From: Edaphochlamys debaryana
Taxonomy: Eukaryota > Chlorophyta > Chlorophyceae > Chlamydomonadales
Length of the DNA: 64,000 nt
Assembly (NCBI GenBank): GCA_016858145.1
Contig: JAEHOE010000025.1
Coordinates: 930,001 to 994,000, forward strand
Direction: 5' to 3'
The notes beneath the pieces were generated by a model. That model ran no database searches. It was not told where the DNA came from and worked only from the letters and a program-made list of their open reading frames with translations. Position 1 is the stretch's first letter, and each line of letters opens with the position of its first letter. Position numbers and translations under genes: made by a program. Positions 33,126 through 44,394 of this stretch are shown here, piece by piece.

Positions 33126-35731
33126 ATGTCGCAAGCCGCGCACCTTGGCCAAGGCCGGCCGGTGAGCGCGCTGATTCATAATGAGCGTTGCCTCATGTGC
33201 GGCTTGTGCGGGCGGGTTGGCTGTGCCCAACGCGTCGGAGACCAGCTTCTGGCTGGTCTGGGATGGAGTGAGGTCGACGCGGCCGGAGCGACGCAACACT
33301 TGTCTGCGTAGCCAGCACAACCATTTGAGATGAGGCTGGGGCGCGAGGCAAACGAGGCGCAAGCGAAGGGCTGCAGAGCCCTGGCACTTGAAAGGCCGTG
33401 CCGGCGTAGCACCTGCTGCCGCCTTCTCCCTACCTCGCACTCCTCCGTCCCGCAAAGCCATCCACCCTTGCCCCGCCGCCACGTGCCCCCTCAGGCGCTG
33501 GTGGTCGCCGCTGCCCACGCGCTCTGCTTGGCGCTCCTGGCTGCAGCCTGCGTGGAGCCCTGGGGCGCCCCCTTCTGGCTGAGCGCAGCGGCGGACGTTG
33601 ACTAGTGCTTGCTTGTGTTCGTGTCTGTCCTGAGCGAGGGTGGGGCGGCTGAGGGCTTGGCAGCTGGGAGGCTTGAACGGAGGGTAGGGGAGGCAGGGAG
33701 GCAGGGGGGAAGGGGCGGGGACGGCAGGCAGGTAAGAGTGCCCCCTGCCTGGGTGAAGGGCGTCATCAAGGTATGCTTTGCACGGCATGCAGTACGGTAC
33801 GGGCGCCCAAGCCCGCGCCAAGCCCCCACCTCCTGTACTCCTGTCCCCTGCCTACCTGTGCCCTTCTACAACCCTTTCTACTACAGAGGGAACCTGTCCC
33901 TGGAGAGTCTGCTCCAAGCGGGTGTGATACGCGCCTGGCGTATCACCGCGCGCCACCTGCTGGGCGCGTGTCTGTCGTCTGGGCACCGGGCCGCCTCTCA
34001 ACGGAGGTTCGGGGCACTGTACGGCACTGAGCTGCGCAGTCTTCTGGCCTTGCGCCGCTGCCAACCGGAGTCTCTAGACCCCGCCATCACAATTTGGGCT
34101 CTGCCTCTATTCGCACACGTTCTCTTGGCAGCAACAAGCACATCACGCACCTGAGTACTACTGCCCTTGCCAACGCAGGTACTCACCCTTGCTTCCAGTC
34201 AGTTGAGGCCTCAACACTGCATGCGCTCGCGTGCAGCAGCTGCTCTTTCGCTCCCATGCTGGCGGCTGAGCTGGCTCACACAATCCTGGCAGCCGCGGCC
34301 GCAGCCGCCGGAGCAGGCCCTGCCGCCCACCCGGGGCCAGGCGCGGAGATGGCCTCAGGCAGCGGCAGCGCGGGCGGACAGGGGTCATGCTCTGTGCCCC
34401 GGTGATGGGACGGGCGTGGGCTGCTCCGTGGCCGTGCCCGTGCCGCTGCTGGGCTGGCTCCCCGCCATCCCCGCCTGGTGCCTGGTCGTGCGCCTGCTGG
34501 CAGTGGGCGGGGCGTGCACCGACGGCTGCGGGGCGGCTGCGCCACCGCCCGCCGGCTGCCGGCAGCAAGCCGCCTGTCCGTGCGCGGCCGGGCGGTGGTG
34601 GCGACTGGTACGGCCCCGTCCGCGTGTCCCGCGGGTCCCTGCCCCTCGGGGCTCCGGCTGGCGTCCACTTGGGCAGCAGTGCGGAGGGAGGGGCAGCTCC
34701 CGCCATCTCTCCCACCGCACGCCGTGCACACCGCCGCGTGCAAGCGCTGACGAGCCACCGCTTTCGTTCTCAAGGATCCGGGGAGTAGTAGGAGAGTGCG
34801 CTCTGAATGAGCGAGGGAAGGGATGGAGCGGCAGGTGCATGCATTGAGGCCAAGGTGTTCACATGCAGGATTGTGTGACAGCGTTCTGCCGACCCCTTAC
34901 ATCTACGTCGCTGTTCCCCTCATCGCCCAACCAGTCTTGCTGTTTCCCCCCTCCTCCTTTCCCCCAAGGCCCTTCCTGGCCTCCAAGCTCCGCTCCCGCG
35001 CCCAGCTGCTCGGCTCCTCCCCCTCCGCGCTGGCCGCCCTGGTGGACCCCGCCCTGCTGCCCCCGGAGCTGGGGGGGAGCCACGCGGACGCATAGAGGGG
35101 GGACTCCTCCTTGCTCATCAGGCAGGAGCTGAGGGCGGATGGGGTGGCTGTCGTCGGGTGGGGAAGGGCGTAAGGGAGGAGATTAGTAGAAGCTGGAGGC
35201 GTGTGTGGGGGGGAAAGGATGAGGAAGGCTCGGGGGGCCAGGGCCGAAGTTGGAGGGGGGGGGCTTTGTGCCGCGCACACGCCGAAACCGTGGGCGTCCA
35301 GGAGCGTCGAGAGTTTATCCCAGTTTGGATTTCTGCAAAAGCTGGTGAGCTATCAGGCGGAGCCGTGTTTGGCTTGCGATACCATAGCGGGCTAACCGAG
35401 CTCATATGAAATGCATTTCATAATGGCTCTCGAGTAGAGATACATGTCGCGACCCGCCCACAGCCCCTTGTGGTCACGCCGCAGCAGCCCTACAGTTGCG
35501 CCAATACAAACATTACCATGTTGTATTTTACTTGCACGGGCCCAGCAGCACCGGTACGCAACACGCCTTGACCCATCTCCTGGCACTAGCCACACAGAGC
35601 CGCAGCCCGTCCGAACACCTTGGCTCGCCGCATCAGACACTAGCCTTAGCTTCAAGTGAGAAGCGAGCGGCCTGCGCTCGTCGCGCACGGGCTGCTTGTG
35701 CCGCTGCGGCCGGGAGTGAAGCGATTCAACA
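33126..35731 (+). pseudogene. Family unit U3 (pseudogene)
   Basis: Almost identical to U2 for its first two thirds, with the same lost exon-2 donor and 11-nt deletion (~34,386). It diverges near its end: a small deletion in the proline/glycine stretch (~35,065), a changed G-rich tract (~35,200-35,270) and a unique 18-bp palindrome at 35405-35422. Confidence 0.82.
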
Positions 35732-38414
35732 ATGTCGCAAGCCGCGCACCTTGGCCAAGGCCGGCCGGTGAGCGCGCTGATTCATAATGAGCGTTGCCTC
35801 ATGTGCGGCTTGTGCGGGCGGGTTGGCTGTGCCCAACGCGTCGGAGACCAGCTTCTGGCTGGTCTGGGATGGAGTGAGGTCGAGGCGGCCGGAGCGACGC
35901 AACACTTGTCTGCGTAGCCAGCACAACCATTTGAGATGAGGCTGACATGGGGCGCGAGGCAACGGAGGCGGAGATGAGGGCTGCAGAGCCCTGGCACTTG
36001 AAAGGCCGTGCCGGCACCGAGGCCTAGCACCTGCTGCCGCCTTCTCCCTACCTAGCACTCCTCCTAGCACTCCTCCTAGCACTCCTCCGTCCCGCAAAGC
36101 CAGCAGCCATCCACCCTTGCCCCGCCGCCACGTGCCCCCTCAGGCGCTGGTGGTCGCCGCTGCCCACGCGCTCTGCTTGGCGCTCCTGGCTGCAGCCTGC
36201 GTGGAGCCCTGGGGCGCCCTCTCCTGGCTGAGCGCAGTAGCGGACGTTGGTTGGTTGGGTGCATGCTTGTGTTCGTGTCTATCCTGAGCGAGGGTGGGGC
36301 GGCTGAGGGCCGGGCAGCTGGGAGGCTTGGACGGAGGGTAGGGGAGGCAAGGAGGCAGGGGGGAAGGGGCGGTGACGGCAGGCAGGTAAGAGTGCCCCCT
36401 GCCTGGGTAGCCTGGGTGAAGGGCGTCATCAAGGTATGCTTTGCATGCAGTACGGTACGGGCGCCCAAGCCCGCGCCAAGCAACCCCCCACCTCCTGTAC
36501 TCCTGTCCCCTGTCTACCTGTGCCTTTCCACAACCCTTTCTACTACCGAGGGAACCTGAACCTGGAGAGTCTGCTCCAAGCGGGTGTGATACGCGCCTGG
36601 CGTATCTATCACGGCGCGCCACCTGGGCGCGTGTCTGTCGTCTGGGCACCGGGCCGCCTCTCAACGGAGGTTCGGGGCACTGTACGGCACTGAGCTGCGC
36701 AGTCTTCTGGCCTTGCGCCGCTGCCAACCGGAGTCTCTAGACCCCGCCATCTCAACTTGGGCTCTGCCACTAATCGCACACGTTCTCTTGGCAGCAACAA
36801 GCACATCACGCACCTGAATACTGCCCTTGCCAACGCAGGTACTCACCCTTGCTTCCAGTCAGTTGAGGCCCCAACACTGCATGCGCTCGCGTGCAGCAGC
36901 TGCTCTTTCGCTCCCGTGCTGGCGGCTGAGCTGGCTCACACAATCCTGGCAGCCGCGGCCGCAGCCGCCGGAGCAGGCCCTGCCGCCCACCCGGGGCCAG
37001 GCGCGGAGATGGCCTCAGGCAGCGGCCCCCCGTTCATAGGCGGCTACGGTTCACATTCAGGCATTTTTGCGTTGGCCAACACTGCGGCACTACGTCCTGT
37101 TGTCTAACATGACCGGCCCGTAGGTTGCGGGGGTTTCCAATCCGCCAGCAGCGGCCCCCTCTCTCTTTGTTTCGCAGGTCTGGTGCCCTGCCTACCCGGG
37201 CCCCTCCATCCTGACCTCTCGCTGCCAGCAGCCGCTGCCTCAGCCGCAGCCTGCGCTGAGCGTGTGGATCGCGGGGCAGAGCTCCAGGGGCAGGCGAGGG
37301 CTGCAGCCGGCCTCGATCGGCCGCTTGCCCAGCTGCCTTGGCGGCCTGGCGGCTCCCCTGACCGCGGAGCTCGCTAGCAGCATGCAGGGCACACGGGCGA
37401 GCGAGGATGGGGGATGGGTTGGGTGTGACGACGAGGGAGCGAGCATGACACTGGTGGCACTCAGCCTGCGGCGGCAAGTTTGGCATGTGTGTCGTTCAAG
37501 GAGCTGCAGGTGTAGTGAGGGCATGCTGAGTACTTCAGATGAAGGGTGAACGTGATGATTGAATTACGGCTATCTGCCGAACCCTGATACCTGCGATCCT
37601 CCTCCCCTCATCCCCCGCCCTTTCCCCCACCCACCCCAGACCCTGCCTTCCAGCAGTAATCCGCCCAAGCTCCGCTAGCGGAAGCACTCCCCCGTCCGGC
37701 TGCTTGGCTCCTCCCCCTCCGCGCTGGCCGCCCTGGTGGACCCCGCCCTGCTGCCCCCGGAGCTGGGGGGGAGCCACGCGGGTGCATGCAAGGGCGGTGG
37801 ACTGCTTCTGGTTCATCAGGCAGGAGCCGAGGGCGGATGGGGTAGCTGTCGTTGGGTGGGGGGGAGAACTAGCTAACAGTAGTGGGGCATGGAAGCATGG
37901 GGGGGCGGGATGAAGAAGGCTCGTGGGGCCAGGTCCGAACTTGCATGGGGGGAGAGACGGGGCTTGGGTTCCGCCGAGGACTTGGGCGTCGAAGGAGTCG
38001 AGAGTTCATCCCGTTTTGGGTTCATGTGCGCTGATGGCTCTAGAAGTGACTGTGTCTTCCGACACCCTAGACGTGCTTGTTTAACTGGGGCTGTAAAGTC
38101 AAGAGCGATCAATGTCGCGACCCATCCGCCGCCCCACTGGTGGTCACGCCGCGGCAGCCCCGCAGTCGCACCAATACAAACAATACGATGTTGTGTTAAT
38201 CTCGCTCGGCGCAACAGGCCTGGTACGCAACCTGCCTTGACCAAACTCCTGGCACTGCCCACACACAGACGCACATACGGACCCGGAACCCGCCCGAACA
38301 CCTTGGCTCGCCGCATCGGACACTAGCCTTAGCTTCAAGTGAGAAGCGAGCGGCCTGCGCTCGTCGCGCACGGGCTGCTTGTGCCGCTGCGGCCGGGAGT
38401 GAAGTGATTCAACA
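35732..38414 (+). pseudogene. Family unit U4 (degenerate, with replaced interior)
   Basis: Exon 1 and the hydrophobic exon are recognisable. At about 37,026 the sequence leaves the family and is replaced for ~650 bp by unrelated DNA, including a piece also found near 42,040-42,100 ('CTCGATCGGCCGC...'). It returns to the family cassette at ~37,695. More diverged than U1-U3, so older. Confidence 0.75.
38065..38414 (+). promoter_or_regulatory. Conserved upstream region of family first exons
   Basis: About 350 bp before the F5 start is shared with the regions before 30495, 33126 and 35732, with strong identity over the last ~110 bp up to ATGTCGCAAGCC. Such conservation next to exon 1 suggests the promoter/5' UTR was carried along in each duplication. 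No defined box was assigned. Confidence 0.4.
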
Positions 38415-41400
38415 ATGTCGCAAGCCGCGCACCTTGGCCAAGGCCGGCCGGTGAGCGCGCTGATTCATAATGAGCGTTGCCTCATGTGCGGCTTGTGCGG
38501 GCGGGTTGGCTGTGCCCAACGCGTCGGAGACCAGCTTCTGGCTGGTCTGGGATGGAGTGAGGCCCCGACGGCCGGAGCGACGCAACACTTGTCTGCGTAG
38601 CCAGCACAACCATTTGAGATGAGGCTGACATGGGGCGCGAGGCAACGGAGGCGGAGATGAGGGCTGCAGAGCCCTGGCACTTGAAAGGCCGTGTCGGCGT
38701 AGCACCTGCTGCTGCCGCCTTGCCCTACCTCGCCTCCGTCCCGCAAAGCCAGCCATCCACCCTTGCCCCGCCGCCACGTGCCCCTCCAGGCGCTGGTGGT
38801 CGCCGCTGCCCACGCGCTCTGCTTGGCGCTCCTGGCTGCAGCCTGCGTGAAGCCCTGGGGCGCCCTCTTCTGGCTGAGCGCAGTAGCGGACGTTGGGTGG
38901 GTGGGTGCATGCGTTGGCTGGGGTCTTAAGAGCGGGGCGGCTGGGGGCCGGGCAGCTGGTAGGCGCGGGAGGAGGGTAGGGGACGCAGAGGGTCAGGTGG
39001 GAGAAGGGGACGGGGTGGCAGGCAGGTAGGAACCACCCTTTGCCTTGGTGAAGGGCGTTGTTGTTAAGTTATACATGCATGCAGAAAGCGGGCCAAGCCC
39101 GCGCCGACCCCCCACCTCCCCTCGTTCGCACGCATTCCGCTGCTTGCTTGCTTGTGCAGGGCGAGCCTAGCACTGGCCTGCTGCCACAAGGTGCGGGCGC
39201 CTGGTAGGCTGCCAAAGGCCGGGACGGGGCATCCGTGCGTGCACGGAGCTGCAGTAGTGCTTGCCCGCCCTGCAAACACCACCGTGTCACGTGCTAACGG
39301 GCGATCGCATCTGTCCCCCGGCCTTGCTTGCTTGCTTGCCTCCCTTCAGGCCCTTACTAACACTGCATGCCCTCGCATGCAGCACCTGTTTCCCTTGCTG
39401 GCGGCGGAGCTGGCTTACACAATCCTGGCAGCCGCGGCTGCAGCCGCCGCGGCTCCTGCCGCCCACCCGGGGTCTGGCGCGGAGATGGCCGCCTCAGGCG
39501 GCGGCAGCGCGGGCGGACAGGGGTCTGGCAGCGGCCATGCGCTGTGCCCCGGGGGTGGGACGGGCGTGGGCTGCTCCGTGGCCGTGCCCGTGCCGCTGCT
39601 GGGCTGGCTCCCCGCCATCCCCGCCTGGCGCCTGGTCGTGCGCCTGCTGGCAGTGGGCGGGGCGTGCACGGCAGCGGGGCGGCTGCGCCACCGCCCGCCG
39701 GCTGCCGGCAGCGAGCCGCCTGTCCGTGCGCGGCCGGGCGGTGGTGGCGACTGGTGCGGCCCCGTCCGCGTGTCCCGCGTGTCCCGCGGGTCTCTGCCCC
39801 CCGGGGCTCCGGCTGGTGGCCACTTGGGCAGCAGTGCGGAGGGAGGGGCAGCTCCCGCCGTCTCTCCCACCGCAGGTCGTGCACACCAGCCCGCGGTAGG
39901 CGGCGGCGGCTCTGGAAATGAAGTCGGACATCCCCCGCCGCCGCCACCACCACCTGCGCCGTACACGCGCCACTCGCGGCGCCTGGCAAGCGCTTGGAGG
40001 CCGCCTGCGGAGTCAGCAACTACGATCAGGTCAGCCCCCACCCCCGCTACGGCCGGAAGTGTGCCCACACACCTCCCCCATACATCGCTCAACTCGTCGC
40101 TGGTGCCAGCCGCCCCCGGGCCGCCGCGGCCGCTGTATCGCTCACTCCTGCGCAGGGCGGCGGTTCGCATCAAGGTGGGTAGCGGGGAGGCTGCATACAT
40201 AGATAGAGCCGGCGGTTGAGGGAAGGTGGAGGAGGCAAAAGCACTTCCAGAGGAGTTCAGTTGTCTGTGCGTGCATGTCTTGCTGTCCCCCGCTGCTGTC
40301 TTCCGTCGGTACTGCCGCATGAGGCGAGTCTTTTGTGTCTGAGGGTACCGTACGGTACGCTGCTGCCGCCCTGCTGCTGAGTCACGCCCTAGCTATTGCT
40401 GTCCGCGCAGGTCCCCTGGGCTGAGGTTGAACCCTTGGCTCCCGGCTTCGAGCGGCGGCTTGCGGATGTGCTTGCTAGCGGGGAGGTGCACCTGGGGGGC
40501 GTGTGGGTGCAGCCGGGGTGCGTGGAGCTCACCCTACTGCTGCTGGCGGTGGACCCGCGGAGCGGGAAGCGGGAGGGGGAAGGTGGGTGGGGGCAGGGGG
40601 CAACAGGGGGTGGGGGGGCAATAGGTTTACTTTCATTCGTGGTGACTAGGCGGTGCTAGATACCACTCGGGCCTTGCATTAGGCAAGAGTCCCGATGCCC
40701 ACTCACACTCGTTCTACTCGTCCGCGCTGCATGCAGACCCCAGCGATGGCCGCCCCGGGCCGTTGGTTTGGGAGGCCCCTGTGGCAGAGCTGGTGGCGGC
40801 ACTGGGCCTGCCGCTACCGCAGCCTGAGGGCAGGTAAGCAGGGGCGGGCCGCGGGGAGGGAACATCGCTTTCGAGAGCTTCGTCACAGCAAGGGAAGGGC
40901 GCATTACAGTTCAAGTCGCCGCAACACTCGCCCCTTCGTCAGTGATACTCCATGCCATCCCTGCGTGCCCTCTCCCGCAGCGACCCCGTCCGCCGCCTGG
41001 CTGAGATAGCCGAAACACCCCTTGGGGCCTCGGAAGGTCTGGATACTATGGAAGTCACAGGGAAAGACGTCAGGGCCCCACATCTAGCCTCTCTCTATCC
41101 ACGAACGCTCCTCGTGTCCACGTCCGGGCTAACCGGGCCAGAAAAAAAGGGCGAAGAGGGGTCTGTGGTGCTGACTGCAGTGCTGCGCTGGCCCCCGCCC
41201 CTGGCTGCGCCGCCCGCGCTGACCGCTTGCGTTAAGTACCCCGGAGGGCGGGTGGCAGCGGCGCGTGTCGACCCTTCCTTCCCTGCCGCGGAGGGGTCGC
41301 ACGAGTGCGTGTACCGCATCGCCCTGGAGGAGGCCCCGAGGAAGGAGGGCGTCGCACTGGTGAGGGGACGGGGGCCTCGCTCGGTGCCAGGCAGGGCAGA

Positions 41401-41887
41401 AAGCAGCACCCACAGACCTCTTTCAAAGTGCCTCATCAGCTTTCCAACCGACTGCTCTCAACCCCGCCGCTCCTCACAGCTGGAGCTGGCATGGGAGGAC
41501 GGCCCCCACGCTGCCCCGTGCCTGATGCTGCCCCTGCTGTGCACCGCGGATGGGGAGGTGGCAGCGGAGGTGGAGGCGCTGGCGGGGCCTTGGGCAGGGG
41601 AGCAGCCCCAGGGCTCCGCCGGCCCCTCCGGCGCAGCGGCCTCCACCCCCCCTCCCTGCCTGGACGCCCTCCTCGTGGACCTGGGGGCGTGGCTGGCTGC
41701 GGAGGCGAGGGCGGAGGCGGGGGCCGGGGCTGATGACCCGGTCATGCAGGCGACCGAGGAGGCCCTGTCAGCCTTAGCCACTGCCGTTGAATGTCCTGCC
41801 ATAGCTTGGCGGCTGTCGGGCGCAACAGTGTTGTCGAGCCTGCAGCTCAGGGCCCCGACACAAGCCTCGAGGCTGGGCGGTGGATGA
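38415..41887 (+). CDS. F5: membrane protein with SPL-like region, 673 aa
   Basis: Eight exons: 38415-38450, 38790-38896, 39160-39190 (31-nt microexon), 39383-40174, 40411-40582, 40737-40833, 40981-41359, 41480-41887. The total is 2,022 nt with all phases closed. The N-terminus has hydrophobic helices ('ALVVAAAHALCLALLAAAC', 'LLAAELAYTILAAAAAAAA', 'PLLGWLPAIPAWRLVVRLL'), then a Pro/Gly-rich linker. 'RRAAVRIKVPWAEVEP' leads to 'GVWVQPGCVELTLLLLAV' (QPGC at 356-359), resembling the region after the DNA-binding domain of SPL proteins. A beta-rich domain and an acidic Ala-rich tail follow. Compared with gene G it stops before the C-terminal membrane exons, so it may be a truncated paralogue. No DNA-binding SBP box is present. 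Molecular role unknown; membrane location inferred. Confidence 0.72.
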
Positions 41888-42620
41888 TCCTATCTGTTAC
41901 AGCCGCGGCCCTGACCCTTTCGCTATGAGCGCTGGCTCCGCTCGGGCCCCTGCCTCCGCCTTGATCCCTCGCTGCCACGGCAGCGGCGGCCGCCGCAGCA
42001 GCAATTCACCCCTGGTCGGTCACCAGGGGCAGCCCCAGGGCTGCTGCCGGCCTCGATCGGCCGCATGCCCAGCTGCCTTGGCGGCCTGGCTGCTCCCCTC
42101 ACAGGGCGCGCGGGGTCGTCACAGCGCTGATCGACCGCAGCTTGCCTCCACCCTGCCTGAGCGCTTGCGCCTTGCCCATAGCCCAGGCTTCACCGACTCG
42201 GGCGCGGAAGGCTGCGCCCGGCGCTTTGCCCCGCTCAGCAGTGCGTGGCTGCCTCGCTCGGCGCTCGCACAGTGGAGGGGAGCGGAGCCAGCTAGCAAGC
42301 AGGGCAGACGGGTGAGCGGGTGCGGGGGACGACTGGGTATGCCGGGACAAATGATGAGATAGAGGGCACCCCGTGAGGGCACACTGTCTACGGCCCTTGG
42401 ACAACTGTACGGTGCATGCTGTCAGGAGGGGGGAGGCGTAGCGGGCTTCGCTTGGAGTGACCGAGGGAAGGGAGCGGTATGTGCAGTGAGGCCATGCTGC
42501 GTGTAGACTACGCAGCAGCATGCGCTGGATGGAATGTGTGACCGCTATGTCTGCCGAACCCTGACTGCCGTGATCCTCCTCCCCTCGTGTACCTCGTTTT
42601 TCCCCCACCCGCCTTCCCCC
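41888..42620. other. Degenerate family sequence downstream of F5
   Basis: It contains pieces shared with ~37.3 kb and ~45.35-45.55 kb ('CTCGATCGGCCGCATGCCC', 'GATCGACC'). A plus frame is open over 41880-42362, but no splice-supported gene emerged. The last ~150 bp match the sequence that precedes the unit-end cassette elsewhere, up to the LINE insertion point. Confidence 0.45.
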
Positions 42621-42624
42621 CAGG

Positions 42625-44394
42625 CCCTTCCTGGCGTGGGTGCGGCTTCTGCACCAGGGCACAAGATCCGCGGCCCTAGTCAAGGGCGACGTATCAGGTC
42701 ACCTGGAGATAACAGCAGGGGTACGGCAAGGCTGCCCATTAGCGCCGCTGCTCTACCTGGCGGCCGCTCAAGCGCTACTATCGTGGCTTGCTAAACAGGG
42801 ATTCCAGATTGCTCTCTCACCCAACGGCCGCCAGCTTGTCCTCCGAGCTTCCCAATACGCAGACGACTACACGCAATTCTTGCGACCCAACACAGCCGCC
42901 GCTTTCGCTGCAGCCATGGAGACCTTTGCGCAAGCAAGTGGACAACGCCTGAACGCCAGCAAGTCGGAGCTGCTCCCCGTCGGCCTGATCCCACCGCCTG
43001 CGCCGCTGCCCGCGCCGCTGCCCGGCCCACCGCCCGCGCCGCCGCACGGCCCGCCGCCCGCACCGGCGCTGGACCCACCACCAGATCCACCGCCCACGCT
43101 GCCGCCTGGCCTGCCGCCCGCGCCGCCGCCTGGCCTGCCGCCCGCGCCGCCGCCTGGCCTGCTGCCCGCGCCGCCGCCTGGCCTGCCGCCCGCGCCGCCG
43201 CCTGGCCCGCCGCCCGCGCCGCCGCCTGGCCTGCCGCCCGCGCCGCCGCCTGGCCTGCTGCCCGCGCCGCCGCCTGGCCTGCCGCCCGCGCCGCCGCCTG
43301 GCCTGCCGCCCGCGCCGCCGCCTGGCCCGCCGCCCGCACCGCCGCCTGGCCTGCCGCCCGTGCCGCCGCCTGGCCTGCCGCCCGCGCCGCCGCCTGGCCT
43401 GCCGCCCGCGCCGCCGCCTGGCCTGCCGCCCGCGCCGCCGCCTGAGCCGCCGCCCGGCCCGCCGCCCGCACCGCCACCCCCTGATACCTCACTGCGAACC
43501 GTCGTGAAGGCCAAGACCCTGGGGGTAACAGTCGCCAACACCGCCGCCCTGTGCAAGCCGGCCATCGCCCTGGATGGAGTCTACTCGGCTCTAACCAAGC
43601 TGGTGTCCCTGAATCTTTCAGCCTTTGGGAGAGCGTCGACGGCCTCTGGCTACGCAATCTCCAAGGTCCTGTACCACCTGGAATTCGCTTTCCCACTCCC
43701 GCCCGAGCTGCAGCGACTCTGCAGCACGGTCGCAGCCATGGTGGACCGCAGCATGACGCCGGCGGCACACGCCAGTAACCCACACGCTCGCCTGCCGGGG
43801 ATAGGCTACAAGGCGATGTGCGTCCCCCCGGAGGACGGAGGACTCGGCCTCCTCCCGGTGGTAGAACACGTACGGGCCCGACAAGCGGTGCTGGCGACAC
43901 GCTGCGTGCTGGGCAGCTGCCCGAACCTCCTCCGCTTCAGGCCAGTGTGGCCGACGGTCGCAATGGAGCTCCTCCGACGAACGCACCCGGCCGTACACCC
44001 CCTCTGCCTCTTCACAGCCCAGCGGGCAGGCCCCAACGCCGCCACCAAGGTGCTGGGGAAAACGGCAAACAGCCCCTGCCCGACGCTGAACATGATAACG
44101 GGGGCACTCCTCCATCTCCCCCGGGTTGAGTTGATCAAGAGCCCCGCGGTGGGGCCGTGGGTACACAGCGCGCCAGTATGGGGAAATCCGGCCCTCAGAC
44201 CCGCAGCAGCAGGCCGTGGGGGGCTGGAAAGCATGTATGCGGACCTGATGGGTATCAATGAATTGAGGACTGTTGGCCAACTAGTAAGAGCCTATAGGGC
44301 AGGGGCGGGAGCAAGGGCGGGGCTCAGTGGAGCCCAGGGGGGCAGGCTGCCACCGATGGCTAGGAGCGAGTGCTCAAGGAGCGTGCGGCCCTAG
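42625..44394 (+). CDS. LINE reverse transcriptase fragment with Pro-rich insertion
   Basis: The frame is open from at least 42625; codon 42640 is GTG, so no native start is kept. It encodes the distal half of a non-LTR reverse transcriptase: 'FLAWVRLLHQG', then 'GVRQGCPLAPLLY' (motif B, ~42721-42759), the catalytic 'QYADDY' (42853-42870), and 'ASGQRLNASKSELLPVG' (motif D). About 490 bp of proline-rich repeats are inserted before 'VVKAKTLGVTVAN' (motif E/thumb). The C-terminus ('LPGIGYKAMCVPPEDGGLGL', 'WVHSAPVWGNP', 'MGINELRTVGQLVRAYR') has the usual LINE tail pattern. The endonuclease domain and the first RT motifs are missing, so it cannot be autonomous. Confidence 0.85.
   Translation, partial: PFLAWVRLLHQGTRSAALVKGDVSGHLEITAGVRQGCPLAPLLYLAAAQALLSWLAKQGFQIALSPNGRQLVLRASQYADDYTQFLRPNTAAAFAAAMETFAQASGQRLNASKSELLPVGLIPPPAPLPAPLPGPPPAPPHGPPPAPALDPPPDPPPTLPPGLPPAPPPGLPPAPPPGLLPAPPPGLPPAPPPGPPPAPPPGLPPAPPPGLLPAPPPGLPPAPPPGLPPAPPPGPPPAPPPGLPPVPPPGLPPAPPPGLPPAPPPGLPPAPPPEPPPGPPPAPPPPDTSLRTVVKAKTLGVTVANTAALCKPAIALDGVYSALTKLVSLNLSAFGRASTASGYAISKVLYHLEFAFPLPPELQRLCSTVAAMVDRSMTPAAHASNPHARLPGIGYKAMCVPPEDGGLGLLPVVEHVRARQAVLATRCVLGSCPNLLRFRPVWPTVAMELLRRTHPAVHPLCLFTAQRAGPNAATKVLGKTANSPCPTLNMITGALLHLPRVELIKSPAVGPWVHSAPVWGNPALRPAAAGRGGLESMYADLMGINELRTVGQLVRAYRAGAGARAGLSGAQGGRLPPMARSECSRSVRP
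42990..43485 (+). repeat. 24-bp proline-rich coding minisatellite inside the RT
   Basis: About fifteen tandem 24-bp units based on CCGCCTGGCCTGCCGCCCG, encoding the octapeptide PGLPPAPP with small variants (PGPPPAPP, PGLLPAPP). Units at the edges are more diverged. The repeat keeps the RT frame open. On the minus strand it produces a long false Ala/Gly frame. Confidence 0.93.

Larger units (their letters stand above)
27985..38600 (+). repeat. Tandem array of ~2.6-kb gene-family units
   Basis: Four head-to-tail units with landmark ATG sites at 30495, 33126, 35732 and 38415 (spacing 2631, 2606 and 2683 bp). The first three units are almost identical over their length, the fourth is degenerate, and the fifth start codon belongs to the open gene F5. 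Each unit carries a ~350-bp upstream region, partial copies of the F/G family exons and a terminal cassette containing 'SSPSALAALVDPALL'. The near-identity points to recent amplification. Confidence 0.92.

Noticed and set aside
42791..43900. 369-codon minus-strand frame rich in AAGQAAAR repeats, and a 232-codon Gly-rich frame in the same place
   Set aside because: Antisense shadows of the 24-bp proline-coding minisatellite within the RT; the plus strand has recognisable RT motifs.
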